Positions 9,221-20,938 of a DNA stretch of 64,000 nucleotides are shown in pieces. Origin of the DNA: Symsagittifera roscoffensis (taxonomy: Eukaryota > Xenacoelomorpha > Acoela > Convolutidae); the NCBI RefSeq assembly GCF_963678635.1, contig NC_087065.1, positions 61,282,754-61,346,753 of the forward strand, given 5' to 3'. Position 1 is the first letter of the stretch. Each line of letters begins with the position of its first letter. The notes beneath the pieces are model-generated. The model was not told the DNA's origin. It saw only the letters and a list, made by a program, of their open reading frames with translations, and ran no database searches. Both the position numbers and the translations under genes were made by a program.

Positions 9221-11826
9221 AATTATTAATTTTTCTCCAACTCCTTTTTCTAGTAATCTCAAATCAAAACATAAACCCTTCCCCTCGTACAGGACCACAA
9301 GATTTATTAGTAACACATTACGATTGTGAAGAAAATGAACAAAAAACACTACATAAATATGCAATAAATCAAGTATCACAATGTGAAACAGAACCACAAG
9401 CTATAGAAACCACAGATGTAATAGCAACACTCTATTCAAAAGCCCGAGCAACAACAGTTACAGGTTATAAATTCACAGCAACATTTTCCGAAAAGAAAGT
9501 ACATTGTTCACAAGTCTCGAACGGAAACAAAAACCGACTTGACCATGAATCATTCTATCAAAGTAATATAGAACGTCTTTTACATCTCAATCCCGACGGT
9601 TGTAAAAATGAATTACTTAGACTAAACATCACACAAAATAAAAACTCCCAAAGAAAATTAGTTAATTTTCAAGTTTTTTCAGACTCTGTACATCAATCAC
9701 AACTTGAAAGACACCAAGGACATATAAAACTAGACGAAAAATACCCGTATAACGGCGCACACGGACGATTAACCTATGACCTACACGATAAACATTGGAT
9801 ACCACACATTGGTATAAATGACCCATCAAACTGCAAAGCAGACACAAAAAATAAAGGATACCAAGAAATAATGTTTTTCGATTGGAAAATACAACTCGAA
9901 AAAATACAACTAACACGAGATTTATCAGATAATACAATGATCTATCAACGAATCCGATTACCTTGTAAAAATGATCAAGGTTATTGCGACCCTACAACGA
10001 GAACACAAGCAACAATTGTTTGGTTCCCCGAAGATACATGTACAACATTTCAAGTAGCAAAAATACACGCTCGTATGATAAAATTTCACGAAAAATATTT
10101 TATACAATCAATTCCATATGAACAAGTCCATCCATCACGAAAACTAAGTTCTAATTTTAGAAACATAGACAATATAGAAAATAAATTGACACGTTTTCAA
10201 ATATATCAAGAAACAGAACTTGCATGTAAATACAGGAATCCACTTCACAGAACACAATACTCTGAAATATTAGTTGAATACGAAAAAGGATTCGACATGA
10301 CCACTGGAAAAGTAAAAATTGACCCATATGCCACAGGTCATCCTCCAAACGAAGGAACATCCTATATACCAGTTAATTTTGAAAAAAGCAACGGACAACC
10401 TGGTGGACATCTAAAACCCCATGACACCAGAAGCACACGCTTACAAGAATTATCACTAATGAATACTACATATTTCGGTAATATCCACTATGATATTCAT
10501 TTAGATATGAAACTAGATTTAACAATTAGCCGAATTTTTCAAGAAATGTCACTCTCCGAATTAGAAACACTACACCAACTATGCGAATTAGAACGAACAC
10601 AAATATTACAATCACTTGCACTAGCAGTATTAAAAATACCCTATGCAGGATACTTATTATCTGGAAATAGATCAAATTTTTTAGACTATGAAGGAAACAT
10701 CTTATGGTTTTATACTTGTACTAAAAAAGTATCACCACTATACGTTTTTGAAGATAAACGATGTTATAAAAGAATCCCTATCTTTTATAAGAATAAAGTA
10801 CATTTCGTGGATACACTTTCACGAAGAACCTATTTCTGGGATACCGCAGTCCCATGTGGATCAGAAAACAGCCACAATGTAGTACAACTAAACCCTGATG
10901 AAAATAAATATTATCTTCTCACTCCATATCCCACATTAATGCAATCACTCAAAAAATTTTCACCAGAAAGCATTCGCGCTATTGCTCGAAACCCAAATAT
11001 AGACTTACAATCAATAGGAATCTATTCAAAATCAGATATTCAACATCACATTAGAACACAACAATTCCAAGAATTATTAACACAAATGGACACTATACAA
11101 AGACAATCAATAGACCAAAATTTACGCAAACTTGCAGAAACCGCAGGATTTGCCGATATCTACACGCAAGACTATAGCGGATATTTTAAAGACATTAAAG
11201 ATTATATATATCTAAACGGTGAAAAATACCGTCCCCAAGATATATCACCAATTAACATTTTTAGCTTTGTTACACTCAAAAATGAGATCCTCGATTTTCT
11301 AGGATGGCCCTACTACATCTTAGAAAAATTGACTATTTTATACGCAATGTTTAACTTTATTGGATTTCTTTTCTCACTTTTAAAAGGAATCTACAACACA
11401 TGTGCTATACACACACAAGTAAACAGACAAGCAAGCGTAGCACGCATACTCTTTGCAGGATTTTTTGGAATCTTTTCTACATCTATAAACAAAATTCTTT
11501 TAGACGCACAAATAAAAGAATATAACACAAAAATAGCAACACGACAAAATACATACGACGAAGAACATAACAATGTAGACATAACGCCAACGGCACCACA
11601 ATTACCAGCCCTACCAAATAACCATCCACTATCCCTAGTCCCACGAAATTTTCGAAATTTAGCCATCACACATAATCCAAATTTTCGACTCACCACATCA
11701 CAAAGTCCCATCCAACATATAATGACACACCAGTCACAAGATGATAATACTTATGAACAAATTATTGAACAACCCCATACCACCGCTTTTCAGTCTCAAA
11801 ATAATCATTTTTTTAGCCCACGATGA
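9208..11826 (+). CDS. env: Envelope-like membrane glycoprotein, 872 aa
   Basis: It starts at ATG 9208 with a typical signal peptide (about residues 1-18, Leu/Ile/Phe-rich). A long Cys-containing ectodomain with several Asn-X-Ser/Thr sites follows. A strong membrane segment lies at about residues 703-728 and a second hydrophobic segment at about 745-765, then a polar tail of roughly 100 residues. Position after pol and topology match retroviral or errantivirus Env. The spacing of early cysteines recalls mononegavirus (chuvirus-type) glycoproteins captured by invertebrate LTR elements, but this is a tentative impression. No clear furin site was seen. The frame is intact. Its stop overlaps the start of the next ORF (ATGA at 11823-11826). 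Confidence 0.75.
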   Translation: MYILKLLIFLQLLFLVISNQNINPSPRTGPQDLLVTHYDCEENEQKTLHKYAINQVSQCETEPQAIETTDVIATLYSKARATTVTGYKFTATFSEKKVHCSQVSNGNKNRLDHESFYQSNIERLLHLNPDGCKNELLRLNITQNKNSQRKLVNFQVFSDSVHQSQLERHQGHIKLDEKYPYNGAHGRLTYDLHDKHWIPHIGINDPSNCKADTKNKGYQEIMFFDWKIQLEKIQLTRDLSDNTMIYQRIRLPCKNDQGYCDPTTRTQATIVWFPEDTCTTFQVAKIHARMIKFHEKYFIQSIPYEQVHPSRKLSSNFRNIDNIENKLTRFQIYQETELACKYRNPLHRTQYSEILVEYEKGFDMTTGKVKIDPYATGHPPNEGTSYIPVNFEKSNGQPGGHLKPHDTRSTRLQELSLMNTTYFGNIHYDIHLDMKLDLTISRIFQEMSLSELETLHQLCELERTQILQSLALAVLKIPYAGYLLSGNRSNFLDYEGNILWFYTCTKKVSPLYVFEDKRCYKRIPIFYKNKVHFVDTLSRRTYFWDTAVPCGSENSHNVVQLNPDENKYYLLTPYPTLMQSLKKFSPESIRAIARNPNIDLQSIGIYSKSDIQHHIRTQQFQELLTQMDTIQRQSIDQNLRKLAETAGFADIYTQDYSGYFKDIKDYIYLNGEKYRPQDISPINIFSFVTLKNEILDFLGWPYYILEKLTILYAMFNFIGFLFSLLKGIYNTCAIHTQVNRQASVARILFAGFFGIFSTSINKILLDAQIKEYNTKIATRQNTYDEEHNNVDITPTAPQLPALPNNHPLSLVPRNFRNLAITHNPNFRLTTSQSPIQHIMTHQSQDDNTYEQIIEQPHTTAFQSQNNHFFSPR

Positions 11827-11981
11827 GCCGCCAACTTGGATCACTACACCGATCAAATTCCCACCCAACCAATCTTACCTCTCTAATCCCAATAATACCA
11901 CTTTTTGCTTTTCCGCCACCCGATTTTCCATCTAGTAATGTAACATCAGGCATGAATTACTCTTGTAACATCAGGCATTAA
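11823..11981 (+). CDS. Short ORF coupled to env stop, probable N-terminus of a broken accessory ORF
   Basis: ATG at 11823 overlaps the env TGA (ATGA). The 52-codon product is Ser/Pro-rich with a hydrophobic patch and ends at TAA 11979-11981. A 25-bp tandem duplication within its last codons (11940-11964 repeated from 11965) shifts it out of phase with the large downstream open frame. Without that duplication the two frames would be continuous, so this is probably the amino-terminal part of the next ORF. Confidence 0.5.
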   Translation: MSRQLGSLHRSNSHPTNLTSLIPIIPLFAFPPPDFPSSNVTSGMNYSCNIRH

Positions 11982-11989
11982 CTCTTCTA
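11940..11989 (+). repeat. 25-bp tandem duplication causing a frame change
   Basis: The 14-mer GTAACATCAGGCAT occurs at 11940 and again at 11965, followed both times by similar sequence ending in ACTCTT. The 25-bp offset is not a multiple of three, so it moves the upstream ORF out of frame with the downstream ORF. Both copies also contain CATCAG, a possible duplicated 3' splice site. Confidence 0.75.
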
Positions 11990-13533
11990 ATTTTTCTCAA
12001 CCCCCTTTTCAACCCATATTATCCAATAACCCTGACCCAATCACTCCCACACCCTCTTATGCTTCCCAAGTTACCCCAACCTACTCCTCATACCATTCTG
12101 ACCAATCATCTCATTCTCCAGACACCCCCCGAATCTCCCCAGAGCTAGATAATTTTATTACCCTTCAACAACAACCCTACCACCTTAATACCCCAACCAT
12201 AAACCAAATCTCCTCCACAATAAATTCATCCAACCCCCCTACCCCTACACCCTCTTCAAATTATACTGAATCATTAGCACCATCATCCACATCAACTGAA
12301 TCTTCACTCAACACTAATAGAGCTTACCGCACTTTTAAAAGAAAGTTCCCCAACCATCCTTTCCCAGCAAAACCAGGAACAGCCCGTGAATACATCAACC
12401 ACCCCAAGCATACTAACACAAAAGAATTTTTAGCCATCACCTTACCCTCATTCCCACAATACACCTTAAACACCCCCCACGACATTAACGAAACACGCAA
12501 CTTTGTAGATGAATACGTTTTAATGCCCACTCTCTCTTGGACCTCATATTATCATTTTACTAACCCTCTTTGCTTACCTTTATCTAACACTCACATCGAT
12601 ATAGAGCGAAATACGGACATGCTATATCGACTCACTACACCACTAACCGCTAGACAATTTACTTACGTTGGATATAAAAAATCACTAAAAACACACACTG
12701 CACCTAGAGCTAACGAATATACACTCGAATACTATGATCACAACATCATCAGAGCTAACCAAGATCAATTCTTAGACGACGATCGCTTCGCTAATCCACA
12801 AATTACTGAGAAATTTTTCATCAAGACACCATATATATTTACACTAAACATCTTCGACCGAAAGTTTGATCACATTATTTCAGAAGCACTAACAGACACA
12901 CAAGCATACGAAAGTTTTAAAGAACGCTTCCAAATATTTTCACTAACCTTTCATTTCCTTGCACCACACGAAAGAGATTTACACTGCTCACACGATATTA
13001 TGTTGCGCACTAAACAAACCCACACATATAGTTATTATCGCTTCATCCAAAATCACTTTGACCTACACACACCCTCTAGACAACCACACCATCGTTTTCA
13101 ATTCATTAATTCCAAATACACTTCACCATTTTTCCTAAATTTCACATATTGTATTAAAGACACTAACCTTCATGGTATTCTTCGTAATTATGACCCCATA
13201 ACCCAAATGTACATCTTCTGTCCCATCACCAAGACCTTCAACGCCGAAGAATCCCGACCCTTCCTTATCCCGCACGAGTTTGTACAACCTATAGAAATCC
13301 CAATTTTAGAATTCATCCACAACACTAAATTCAATCACAAATTATATAATCTAATCCAAAACACACCTTATGAGTTTGCAGTTGGCACTGAAGAACTAAC
13401 CACTATCAAGGCACTCCAATTGCTTTGGCCACTGCTTCAGACTAAAAATATCATCCGCATCTTAGCTAAACTACTAACAACTTCAGAACTAATTCACGAC
13501 ATCTTCCCCCACGGTTTTTTCCCCGACGACTAA
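11956..13533 (+). CDS. Accessory ORF of unknown function (about 525 codons; first ATG at 12523)
   Basis: The frame is open from after TGA 11953-11955 to TAA at 13531-13533. The first 189 codons have no ATG and encode a Ser/Pro/Thr-rich region. From about 12330 onward the sequence looks globular, with many aromatic residues and several Cys and His, including a segment ending with FPHGFFPDD. Initiation at 12523 would give 336 residues, while initiation at 11823 would need the upstream frame break to be bypassed. No domain is recognised. No signal peptide or membrane segment is evident, so it is unlikely to be a second envelope protein. Confidence 0.6.
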   Translation: MTLVTSGINSSNFSQPPFQPILSNNPDPITPTPSYASQVTPTYSSYHSDQSSHSPDTPRISPELDNFITLQQQPYHLNTPTINQISSTINSSNPPTPTPSSNYTESLAPSSTSTESSLNTNRAYRTFKRKFPNHPFPAKPGTAREYINHPKHTNTKEFLAITLPSFPQYTLNTPHDINETRNFVDEYVLMPTLSWTSYYHFTNPLCLPLSNTHIDIERNTDMLYRLTTPLTARQFTYVGYKKSLKTHTAPRANEYTLEYYDHNIIRANQDQFLDDDRFANPQITEKFFIKTPYIFTLNIFDRKFDHIISEALTDTQAYESFKERFQIFSLTFHFLAPHERDLHCSHDIMLRTKQTHTYSYYRFIQNHFDLHTPSRQPHHRFQFINSKYTSPFFLNFTYCIKDTNLHGILRNYDPITQMYIFCPITKTFNAEESRPFLIPHEFVQPIEIPILEFIHNTKFNHKLYNLIQNTPYEFAVGTEELTTIKALQLLWPLLQTKNIIRILAKLLTTSELIHDIFPHGFFPDD

Positions 13534-15600
13534 CAGGTAAGTATGAATTAAATGAATATAACTAACTAATTGAAATATTAAAAAACTCACCATACTTTAT
13601 CCATGTTTTCCTTAGATTTTTAGCCTTCATCCGACGATCACCTACAAAAACCACAAAAAACAAATAAAGATCGCAAATTTCATCAAACAGATTTCAACAA
13701 TTCTATTAATCTCTTACACTTATAAATTTATAAATTTAATACCAATGCAGTAAATTCATTTCTAAAATTTTCCCCACAAGCAGTAAATCTAATTATAATG
13801 AAAATTTGTAACTTAAAATTCCCCCATAACTAGCAGTAAATTTCCAAATTCTATGCAGTAAATTAATAAAATGCAATTGCAGTACTAACCTTTTGATATT
13901 TTCATTCATTCGCACAGAAATTCTATCCACACTCGCACAGCTCGCCCACGAAGAATTGTTTAAAATAATGAATTTCAGTTTCAAGTTTTCACACTCAACA
14001 ACTCTAATATATAATAACATGTTTCAAACTTTCCTTTAACCCGGTTGGAAAGGAATCATATACTAAACAAAACTAACCAACGCAGCTTACTAAATACCAC
14101 AAATCATAGAATAACAGCATGACTAAGAAAAGGAAACCAACGGTACCCAAACCGGATTAACCCAGTTTAAAACTGGATAATTTATTCTTTTGAAGACTAT
14201 TATAAAGTCTAAGAAAGAAATAATAAAACACAAAAAAGTCGAAAGACAAACCCATACCACGAACAATTTGCTTTTTGGAAAAAGGACATAACCAACAAGA
14301 CATAAGAAAAACCACAACAAACCCAACATAAAACGTTGTCACATAACAGGACCCCTCACAAAAACCGCATGAAATCATACTCCCACTCCTGGCCTAACCC
14401 ACCAGGAAGGACGTCCTGAGCATGCTCTATAGCCGGCCTAACCCACCGCGCTACATCCACGCTTTGTGACTACACCTCTATTTTTAATAAGAGCTACTCA
14501 AGTGTGAGTAACTCTTCAAAATAACCGAACTAAAACAAAAAGCTTTTGTGAAAACAACTAACTAAAATCATAATTAAAAAATATTAAACTAATAAATGTT
14601 TTATAAAATGTAAATTACATTATGCAATACATAGATCAGAATACAACACCAAGGACGAACATCTAAAGACAAAACGACCCCACTACACTCGAGAGAGAAT
14701 GACCAACCACAATCGATATGCCACTCACAATCACAACTCAAAGGATTTAGAGTACGACTTGACTTCGCAGAAAAGGACTTCATTGAACTAGACCAATGAC
14801 CACCTCGATGTTCAAGTATACGTACAGATCCGAGTAACCAGGCATCCCCTCCACGCACAATCTTCACGCCATTCCCAAACTAGATCAGACACAAAAGAAG
14901 TTCTCCACGCAGAACAGAAAAACCTGACATAGCCAACCATTCTGAAATCAGATTTGAGTTTGTTGCGAAGACTTAGTCGTTGTCACTAGAAGACACAACG
15001 TCTTATGTCTCTAACTCCAGCTTCCTGGAACTTCTTTAACAAAAAGGAAACAGAAGAAATAAGATGTTCGCCAAACACCAACGTCCATCATCCATCCTTC
15101 GAATTGCAGAAGAACTATTCTAAAAAACTCTGTAAAACCCGGATGGGTGGAACCTGATCTAAACTACATTTTATGATTGGATAATTTAGATATTTTACCA
15201 ATGTAAAGTATTTAATATTAACCAATCATGATCCATCTAACTAACAACCCACTTATTTGTAAGTGCTGAAGTTACTTGTAATTTCAGCACCAGAGAGATT
15301 TGAATTTAACTTAGAAATTAGTTGGACTCTCCCGAGCACTTCAACAGCCGCAATAGACCAGTATACCCTAGATCTATTGAGCCTAGCAGAGACTAGTTAA
15401 ACAACCTGAGACTAGATAGTATAAGAGTAAGATTAGGATCGGTATTAGACTAAGAAGTTGCACGAATCTATCCGGCCGAAAATAAGATAGCGTGACGAGC
15501 AGACGGTGTACCCTATCCGAAATTACTCTATGAGTTAACCAACTCGGTCCTAACTCAAAAAACTAACTGGAGCAAATGAGTGACTATCGGATGTTTGCAT
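13534..15600 (+). other. 3' noncoding region and possible 3' LTR of the env-bearing element
   Basis: No convincing coding frame is present. A purine tract at about 15041-15062 precedes TGTTCGCC, a plausible polypurine tract and LTR start, and an inverted repeat GTGCTGAA/TTCAGCAC lies at 15263-15290. The motif GGCCTAACCCACC is repeated near 14389 and 14434. With the 5' LTR outside the window these calls cannot be confirmed. Confidence 0.35.
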
Positions 15601-17227
15601 CATCAGTACCTGTTGTTAGGAAGTGTCGTATAAATAAGCTTGCTCAACTTGAAAAGACTGCTCATAAATTGAACTTTTACAGACGGGAATTTAGGTGATG
15701 TCTGCAAATAGCTTGCAAATACTAAAATGCTGATGCACATAGCTAATTGTGCCATTTGCGAACATAGTAACTTTCTAAGAAATCGAAATTGCATAATCGC
15801 AAATAACAATGATGTGAATGGCAATGAGTATTTCAATATGTCAACATCTCAATAGAGCCTCAGGCATGGCTATATGCTGCTTTCGGTGAGCTCTATACCG
15901 AGAACCAAGGGACATACGACACGAGAAAAAAAAGAATACAAGAGTTTGAACAAATAGTAAAATTTTGAAGAAATATAGAAAGAAGTATAGACGATAAAGT
16001 TGAAATCCACGATCAGGGGCGGATCTAGGATTTTCTCGAGAGGGGACGGTTTTTCAAAAAATTTTCCAAAATTTTGACGACTTTTTTTTAGGTCAATCAA
16101 ATTGATTTTTCGAGCTCTCCCGAAAGCCGTTTTTGGGCACTTTTTGAAAAATTTTGACAAAAAAATCGCGTTTTTTTGGCGCGCGCTCCCCCTCAAAGTT
16201 AGTATATATTGGCGCCGAAGGCGCCTTTAGAATAATTTTAGGGTCGGTCGGCCAAAAATGGATTTCTGAAAAAGTATCAAAGGGATCGGCAGGGGAATCA
16301 TCCCGCCATACGCCATATAAAGTACAAAAGGATAGATTTCGTTCCTTTTAACATATCAATTATGGCGAAAAAGCTTCGTTCAACCAATTTGGGAAGAATC
16401 TAAGACGGATTAAATCCTCGCTTACGCGTTAATAGCGCGAAATATATCGCGCGTTAATTGTCCCAAATTGGTCAAAATGGCAATCTTTAAACCCTCATAA
16501 CTTTACGAAAAATGATCACAGGTAAAATTTCTTTTCAAATTTGAGCTCAAGACAACATTACTTTTTTAATGATATTAAAAAATTCTGTCAAAAATGGCTA
16601 GTTAAAAAGTCGAAATTTGTCTGAAGAAAAAAAAACCCACCCCGAGCTCAAATATTCCGTTGATTTCGTATCGAAAGTCGGAACAAAAACCAGGTAACAC
16701 CATTACTTTTATTAATCTATAATCGTGGATTTCTATTTTATCTTCTATTTTTTTTGGGCAGACCAGACCGCATATAAATTTTTGTCACATCTAGTTCTCG
16801 AACGCAAGAATCGAGTAACAGTCTTTGAAAGCAATAAAATCAAGCAAAAAAAGTCATGGCTATGACATGCCCTAACTAAAAATTCTGTCGCCTCTGGTTA
16901 TCATTGATCCACTTTTGTATAATCGGAGATATATAATTAGAGAATGGTGAACAATAGAAATCCAACAAAACAACTGGTAAAATACAAAAACACTCCCTGT
17001 GAAATCTTGTGATCCTAAAAATCTTTTTTTTTCAATGTGTGAAAATTAACACTTTAGAAACACATTTTTGACTAACTCAATTGAAACAAAAAAACAGTTA
17101 AAAGCTGGCAGACATAGCGTCCCTAGTATTAAAGGAACAAACTTTGCATATTTTGATCCGGAATATTCCAATAAGTACTAAAATTTTTCATTTCATTTTT
17201 TAACAGATCATATTTTCTTGCGCTCCT
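15601..17227. other. Noncoding host sequence with a hAT-like terminal motif
   Basis: No gene is supported. CAGGGGCGGATCTAGG at 16014-16029 resembles the terminal inverted repeat seen in many hAT-type elements, but a matching opposite end was not found. A perfect hairpin GGCGCCGAAGGCGCC lies at 16211-16225. The remainder is AT-rich sequence in which I see nothing specific. Confidence 0.35.
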
Positions 17228-17427
17228 NNNNNNNNNNNNNNNNNNNNNNNNNNNNNNNNNNNNNNNNNNNNNNNNNNNNNNNNNNNNNNNNNNNNNNNNN
17301 NNNNNNNNNNNNNNNNNNNNNNNNNNNNNNNNNNNNNNNNNNNNNNNNNNNNNNNNNNNNNNNNNNNNNNNNNNNNNNNNNNNNNNNNNNNNNNNNNNNN
17401 NNNNNNNNNNNNNNNNNNNNNNNNNNN
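17228..17427. other. Assembly gap (200 N)
   Basis: Exactly 200 undetermined bases. The round length suggests a placeholder gap of unknown size. The sequence right of it matches, in inverted orientation, the repeat unit near 20.3-20.5 kb, so the gap probably coincides with an unresolved repeat. Confidence 0.98.
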
Positions 17428-17760
17428 GTTACCCCTCCAAATTCTCGGGAATTTCTCGGAATTACAACTTTTCCCCTCAACTCCTAGCTTCTCATTATTT
17501 GAAATTGAACCTGATGTTAGTTTAAACTCAATTCAAGCCATTCTGGGAAGCTAAGAATTGTTTAAAAACAGATGGGAGTTGCCTCTCCGGTACCAATATC
17601 CGACTTCCTGAATCCGCGTGAGAAAACGTCTTTCTCACGACTAGGAAAGATAGCAAACTCTCCCGTTAGCCATCCTGGTTCTCGTGAATTGCTCTGTAAC
17701 GATTGTAGCTGCACAATCGCTACAACTCGGAGCGACTTTCTACAAGTTTTGTCGACTGTA
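17428..17760 (-). repeat. Inverted partial copy of the 19.6-20.9 kb repeat family
   Basis: The bases just after the gap (GTTACCCCTCCAAATTCTCG) are close to the reverse complement of the segment near 20310-20330. The following CTCCTAGCTTCTCATT matches the reverse complement of the segment near 19875. Around 17700 the motif TAACGATTGTAGCTG recurs in direct orientation. Confidence 0.55.
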
Positions 17761-18319
17761 ATTTCTATCGTCTTCTAATTTCGTCGCACGTCTGCATTGT
17801 ATTCGCGAAAATCGTCTGTCTCTTTCTCGCGGTTTCAACTGCTGTGAAAATAAAAATCAATACGAGTCATGCAAGCCTATTTCGAAATCTCAAAACTAAT
17901 CACTTCAATCTAAATTGATTCCTCCGATTTTGTTCAATTTACCGATTAAAGCTGTTAATCGTTCAAAACAGTAAATCTTTCCACCAAACTGCTCCATAAA
18001 ACTTTCATCGATGACATGCATTTTTCGAAGTCATTCTTGTCGAACGGCGCAATTCATTACTGTCGAATTACCGTGTTTGGCCGCGCTATATTCGATAAGC
18101 AGGACCTTGGTGGAGCCGCTCTGCAAAGATCCCCTTCCGAGGCTCGCAACTCGAATCTGGCCGCGGGGATGCCTCTGGCGAATTAGGGTTTCAAAAGCCG
18201 CTCTACTTGTTTGAATTGTCGTTCTTGTTTGAACAATTGGTATTATTTGAGCAATTGGAGCATCTTCAGTTCAGTTTTTGCATCCATTAGCTTTTCCAAA
18301 TTCGTCACTGCTTGGAATC

Positions 18320-18392
18320 TCCCTCACTTCACACTTCAACCCTCACTTCCCTCACTTCACACTTCAGTTTCCTCACTTCACACTTCAGTTTC
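18320..18392 (+). repeat. Short minisatellite (CTCACTTCACACTTCA-type)
   Basis: The motif CTCACTTCACACTTCA is repeated about three times with spacers, a local tandem expansion of roughly 20-30 bp units in noncoding DNA. Confidence 0.7.
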
Positions 18393-19040
18393 CCTTGCGG
18401 CAATGGATAATTTATCAGCTAAACGTTGATTGGCCTTCTGTGCCAGAACGGCTTGTTCATAAATGACTTCTGATCGTAATTTAGCTAGTTCGCTTCCGTT
18501 GGTTTTTCATTTTATTTTGCGCCTCTTTGTCTACTCTGTCTGTTATTCGGCTGTTCTGGTTTCAGTTTCTTGTAATCCAGTTGCTGTGAGAAACTTAAGC
18601 ATGTTAGAAACAGTTCGAAATTTTGAAAAATTTCAATTCGAACCTAAACAAAATATATTTCTTTTATAGGACCGACTTCATAGGTATTTCTTTTATAATA
18701 ACTTCCAATTTTTTTGTTACAGACACGTCCAGAGGCTACTTTTTCTATCTAGATTTTTCTCTCTGAATCAACCTTTTATCGTCTGTCTCGGCGCTTGTGG
18801 TCACGGTAACTTTCTGTCCAAATAAAGTACTTTTTGCTTTAACGCTGGAAGTTGTGTTTTATTGTTTCTCCAAATTGAAACACTTGTCCTTTGAGAGCCA
18901 CCATTAACTTTTATCGGAAGAGACTGTTTTTAGATTTTTTGTTATTTATTTTTGTGACTGAAATGATTTTGTCTCTATTTCTGCTAAATTGCTCTTTTTT
19001 TGGTGATGTATGAAAATAAATTGCTTGTTTTGTGATTTTT

Positions 19041-19600
19041 GTGACATTATTTCAGAATGGCGGTCAAAATGCATGACGACATCGAAACTTTATTGATAGC
19101 AGCCGAGTGGGAAAATTGGCAGTTGTGATGATTTAACGGTGTTAATCATCAAATTAACGAAATGGGAGAGGCCAATTTGGAGTGACAAATCAATTTGTAA
19201 AATTTCGATTTGGGCCTGCGTGACACGTCACAATTTTTTTTCGCGAACACTGAAAACTGCGAAAATCAGAACAAACATTTTCACTAAGACAAGCAAGACG
19301 TACAAAAAATATATAGCGAACATTAGAAATTGTGACATTCCATCAGAATGGCGCCAAAATGCATGGCAATATCGAAATTTTGTAAGTGATTCCGAGTTTC
19401 GATGGATTACCAGTGCTAATTGTGCATTTTGACGAATGGGGAAACGTGAATTTGAAGTGACGAAGTAATTTTTAAAAATTCATTCGAATATAAAGACACG
19501 TCATGACCTTGAATATTTGCGAACACTGAAAACTGCGACAATCAGAACCGACCGATTTTCGCTAGAAAATAGCCACATTGACTCTCACTAGTGAAGAAAA
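19041..19600 (+). repeat. Two diverged tandem units of about 290 bp
   Basis: GTGACATT..TCAGAATGGCG..AAAATGCATG begins at 19041 and recurs at 19332. Both units later contain GCGAACACTGAAAACTGCGA. Divergence is substantial, so the duplication is old. No coding role is apparent. Confidence 0.6.
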
Positions 19601-19633
19601 GATGTGATATTTGTATTGAAATTACAATCAAGA

Positions 19634-20880
19634 CTGTCCGAATTGTAACGATTGTAGCTGTACAATAGTTACCGAGCAATTCCCGAGAAATCGGAAGCGT
19701 ACCGGGAGGATTTTACCACCCTTCCAGAAGGACGACAAGACTGATCTTCGTCTGGACTCCAGAACCTGGAAGGGTCTCGCGAAGAAAACTGAAACTACAT
19801 TTTAACAACTTTTAGCTTCCGGATATGTCCTGAATTGAATTAATTAACATCAAAATTCGTTTTCAGACAATGAGAAGCTAGGAGTTGAGGAAAAGGGTTG
19901 ATCCATCTCCGATGGATTCGATTGTTTTTATCTACTGAACAAAAACAATGGTTATATGATAACAAGTTGTGGCCCTGTCTTTAGGAGTGACCTCGTGGTC
20001 TGCCGATACTTAGACCCAGCAATGTGCTCACTAATTTTGCATGTAATTAAGTTAATTTACGCGATCTGGCCGATTGCCCAAAATAAAACTGACTTTGTCG
20101 AGTCGATGTTAAAGAATCACACATTGAACTGGCTTTGGTAGAGACGGTTAAAAGCATATGAAGCTGTGTTTGGGCGGTAGTCAGGCGTTCCATAACCTAG
20201 CTTTACTTTTTGTCGATATGTACTTCCGGTCGAATGTTACAATTATAGTTGACGACATTTACGGAAGAACATTCCGAATTGTAACGATTGTAACTGTACA
20301 GTCGTCATCGAGCAATTCCCGAGAATTCGGAGGGGTAACGGGAGGAGTTTACTACCCTTCCAGAAGGCCGACAAGACCGCTCTTCGTCCGGATTCGAGAA
20401 TCCGGAGGGGTCTCGAAAAGAAACTGAAACTGTATTTTCAACAACTTTTTGCTTCCGGATATGTGCTGAATTGAATGAAATAACATTAGATGTCGTTTTT
20501 TGATATATTTGAAGCTAGGATTTGAGGGAAATGGTTGATCAATCTCCGATGGATATGATGATTTTTATCTACTGAACAAAAACAATAGTGATATGATAAT
20601 AACTACTAGCCCTTTTTTTAAGAGTGACCTCGTGGTCTGGGGATACTTAGACCCAGTCATGAGCTCACTAATATTGCATGTAACTAAGTTAATTTACGCG
20701 ATCTGGCCGGTAGCCTTAAATAGTAATGACTTTGTCGACTCGATTTAAAGTAACCACACATTAAACTGGCTTTGGTAGAGAAGGTTAAAAGCATGTGAAG
20801 CTGTGTTTTGACGCTAGACAGTCGTTTCAGAACCTAGCTTTCTTTTCCTGCGATATGTACTTCAGGGCGAATGTTATATT
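19634..20880 (+). repeat. Two tandem units of about 640 bp (noncoding repeat family)
   Basis: CCGAATTGTAACGATTGTA starts near 19636 and again near 20275. Both units contain GAGCAATTCCCGAGAA, a GGTTGATCCATCTCCGATGG-type block, GTGACCTCGTGGTCTG and a terminal CGAATGTTA. A more diverged third relative occupies about 21480-21960 and its counterpart in the duplicated segment at 45.5-52.9 kb. No coding frame is conserved, so this is a host repeat of unknown class. Confidence 0.65.
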
Positions 20881-20938
20881 GTAAAAGTAATAAACATCGG
20901 CTTTTTAACTTTTTACGACACTAATCTGAGTGAGTGTT

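Larger units (their letters stand above)
1..15600 (+). mobile_element. Env-bearing Ty3/gypsy-like LTR retroelement (5' end outside window)
   Basis: The segment carries, in order, gag-pol, two small hydrophobic ORFs, an ATG-less ORF, an env-like glycoprotein and a further accessory ORF, all on the plus strand. Domain order PR-RT-RNaseH-IN is the Ty3/gypsy order. The coding strand is strongly A-rich and G-poor throughout, unlike the sequence after about 15.6 kb. The 5' LTR and gag start lie upstream of base 1. The right edge is only estimated: a purine-rich tract at about 15041-15062 is followed by TGTTCGCC, which could begin a 3' LTR, but no second LTR is available for comparison. Confidence 0.85.
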
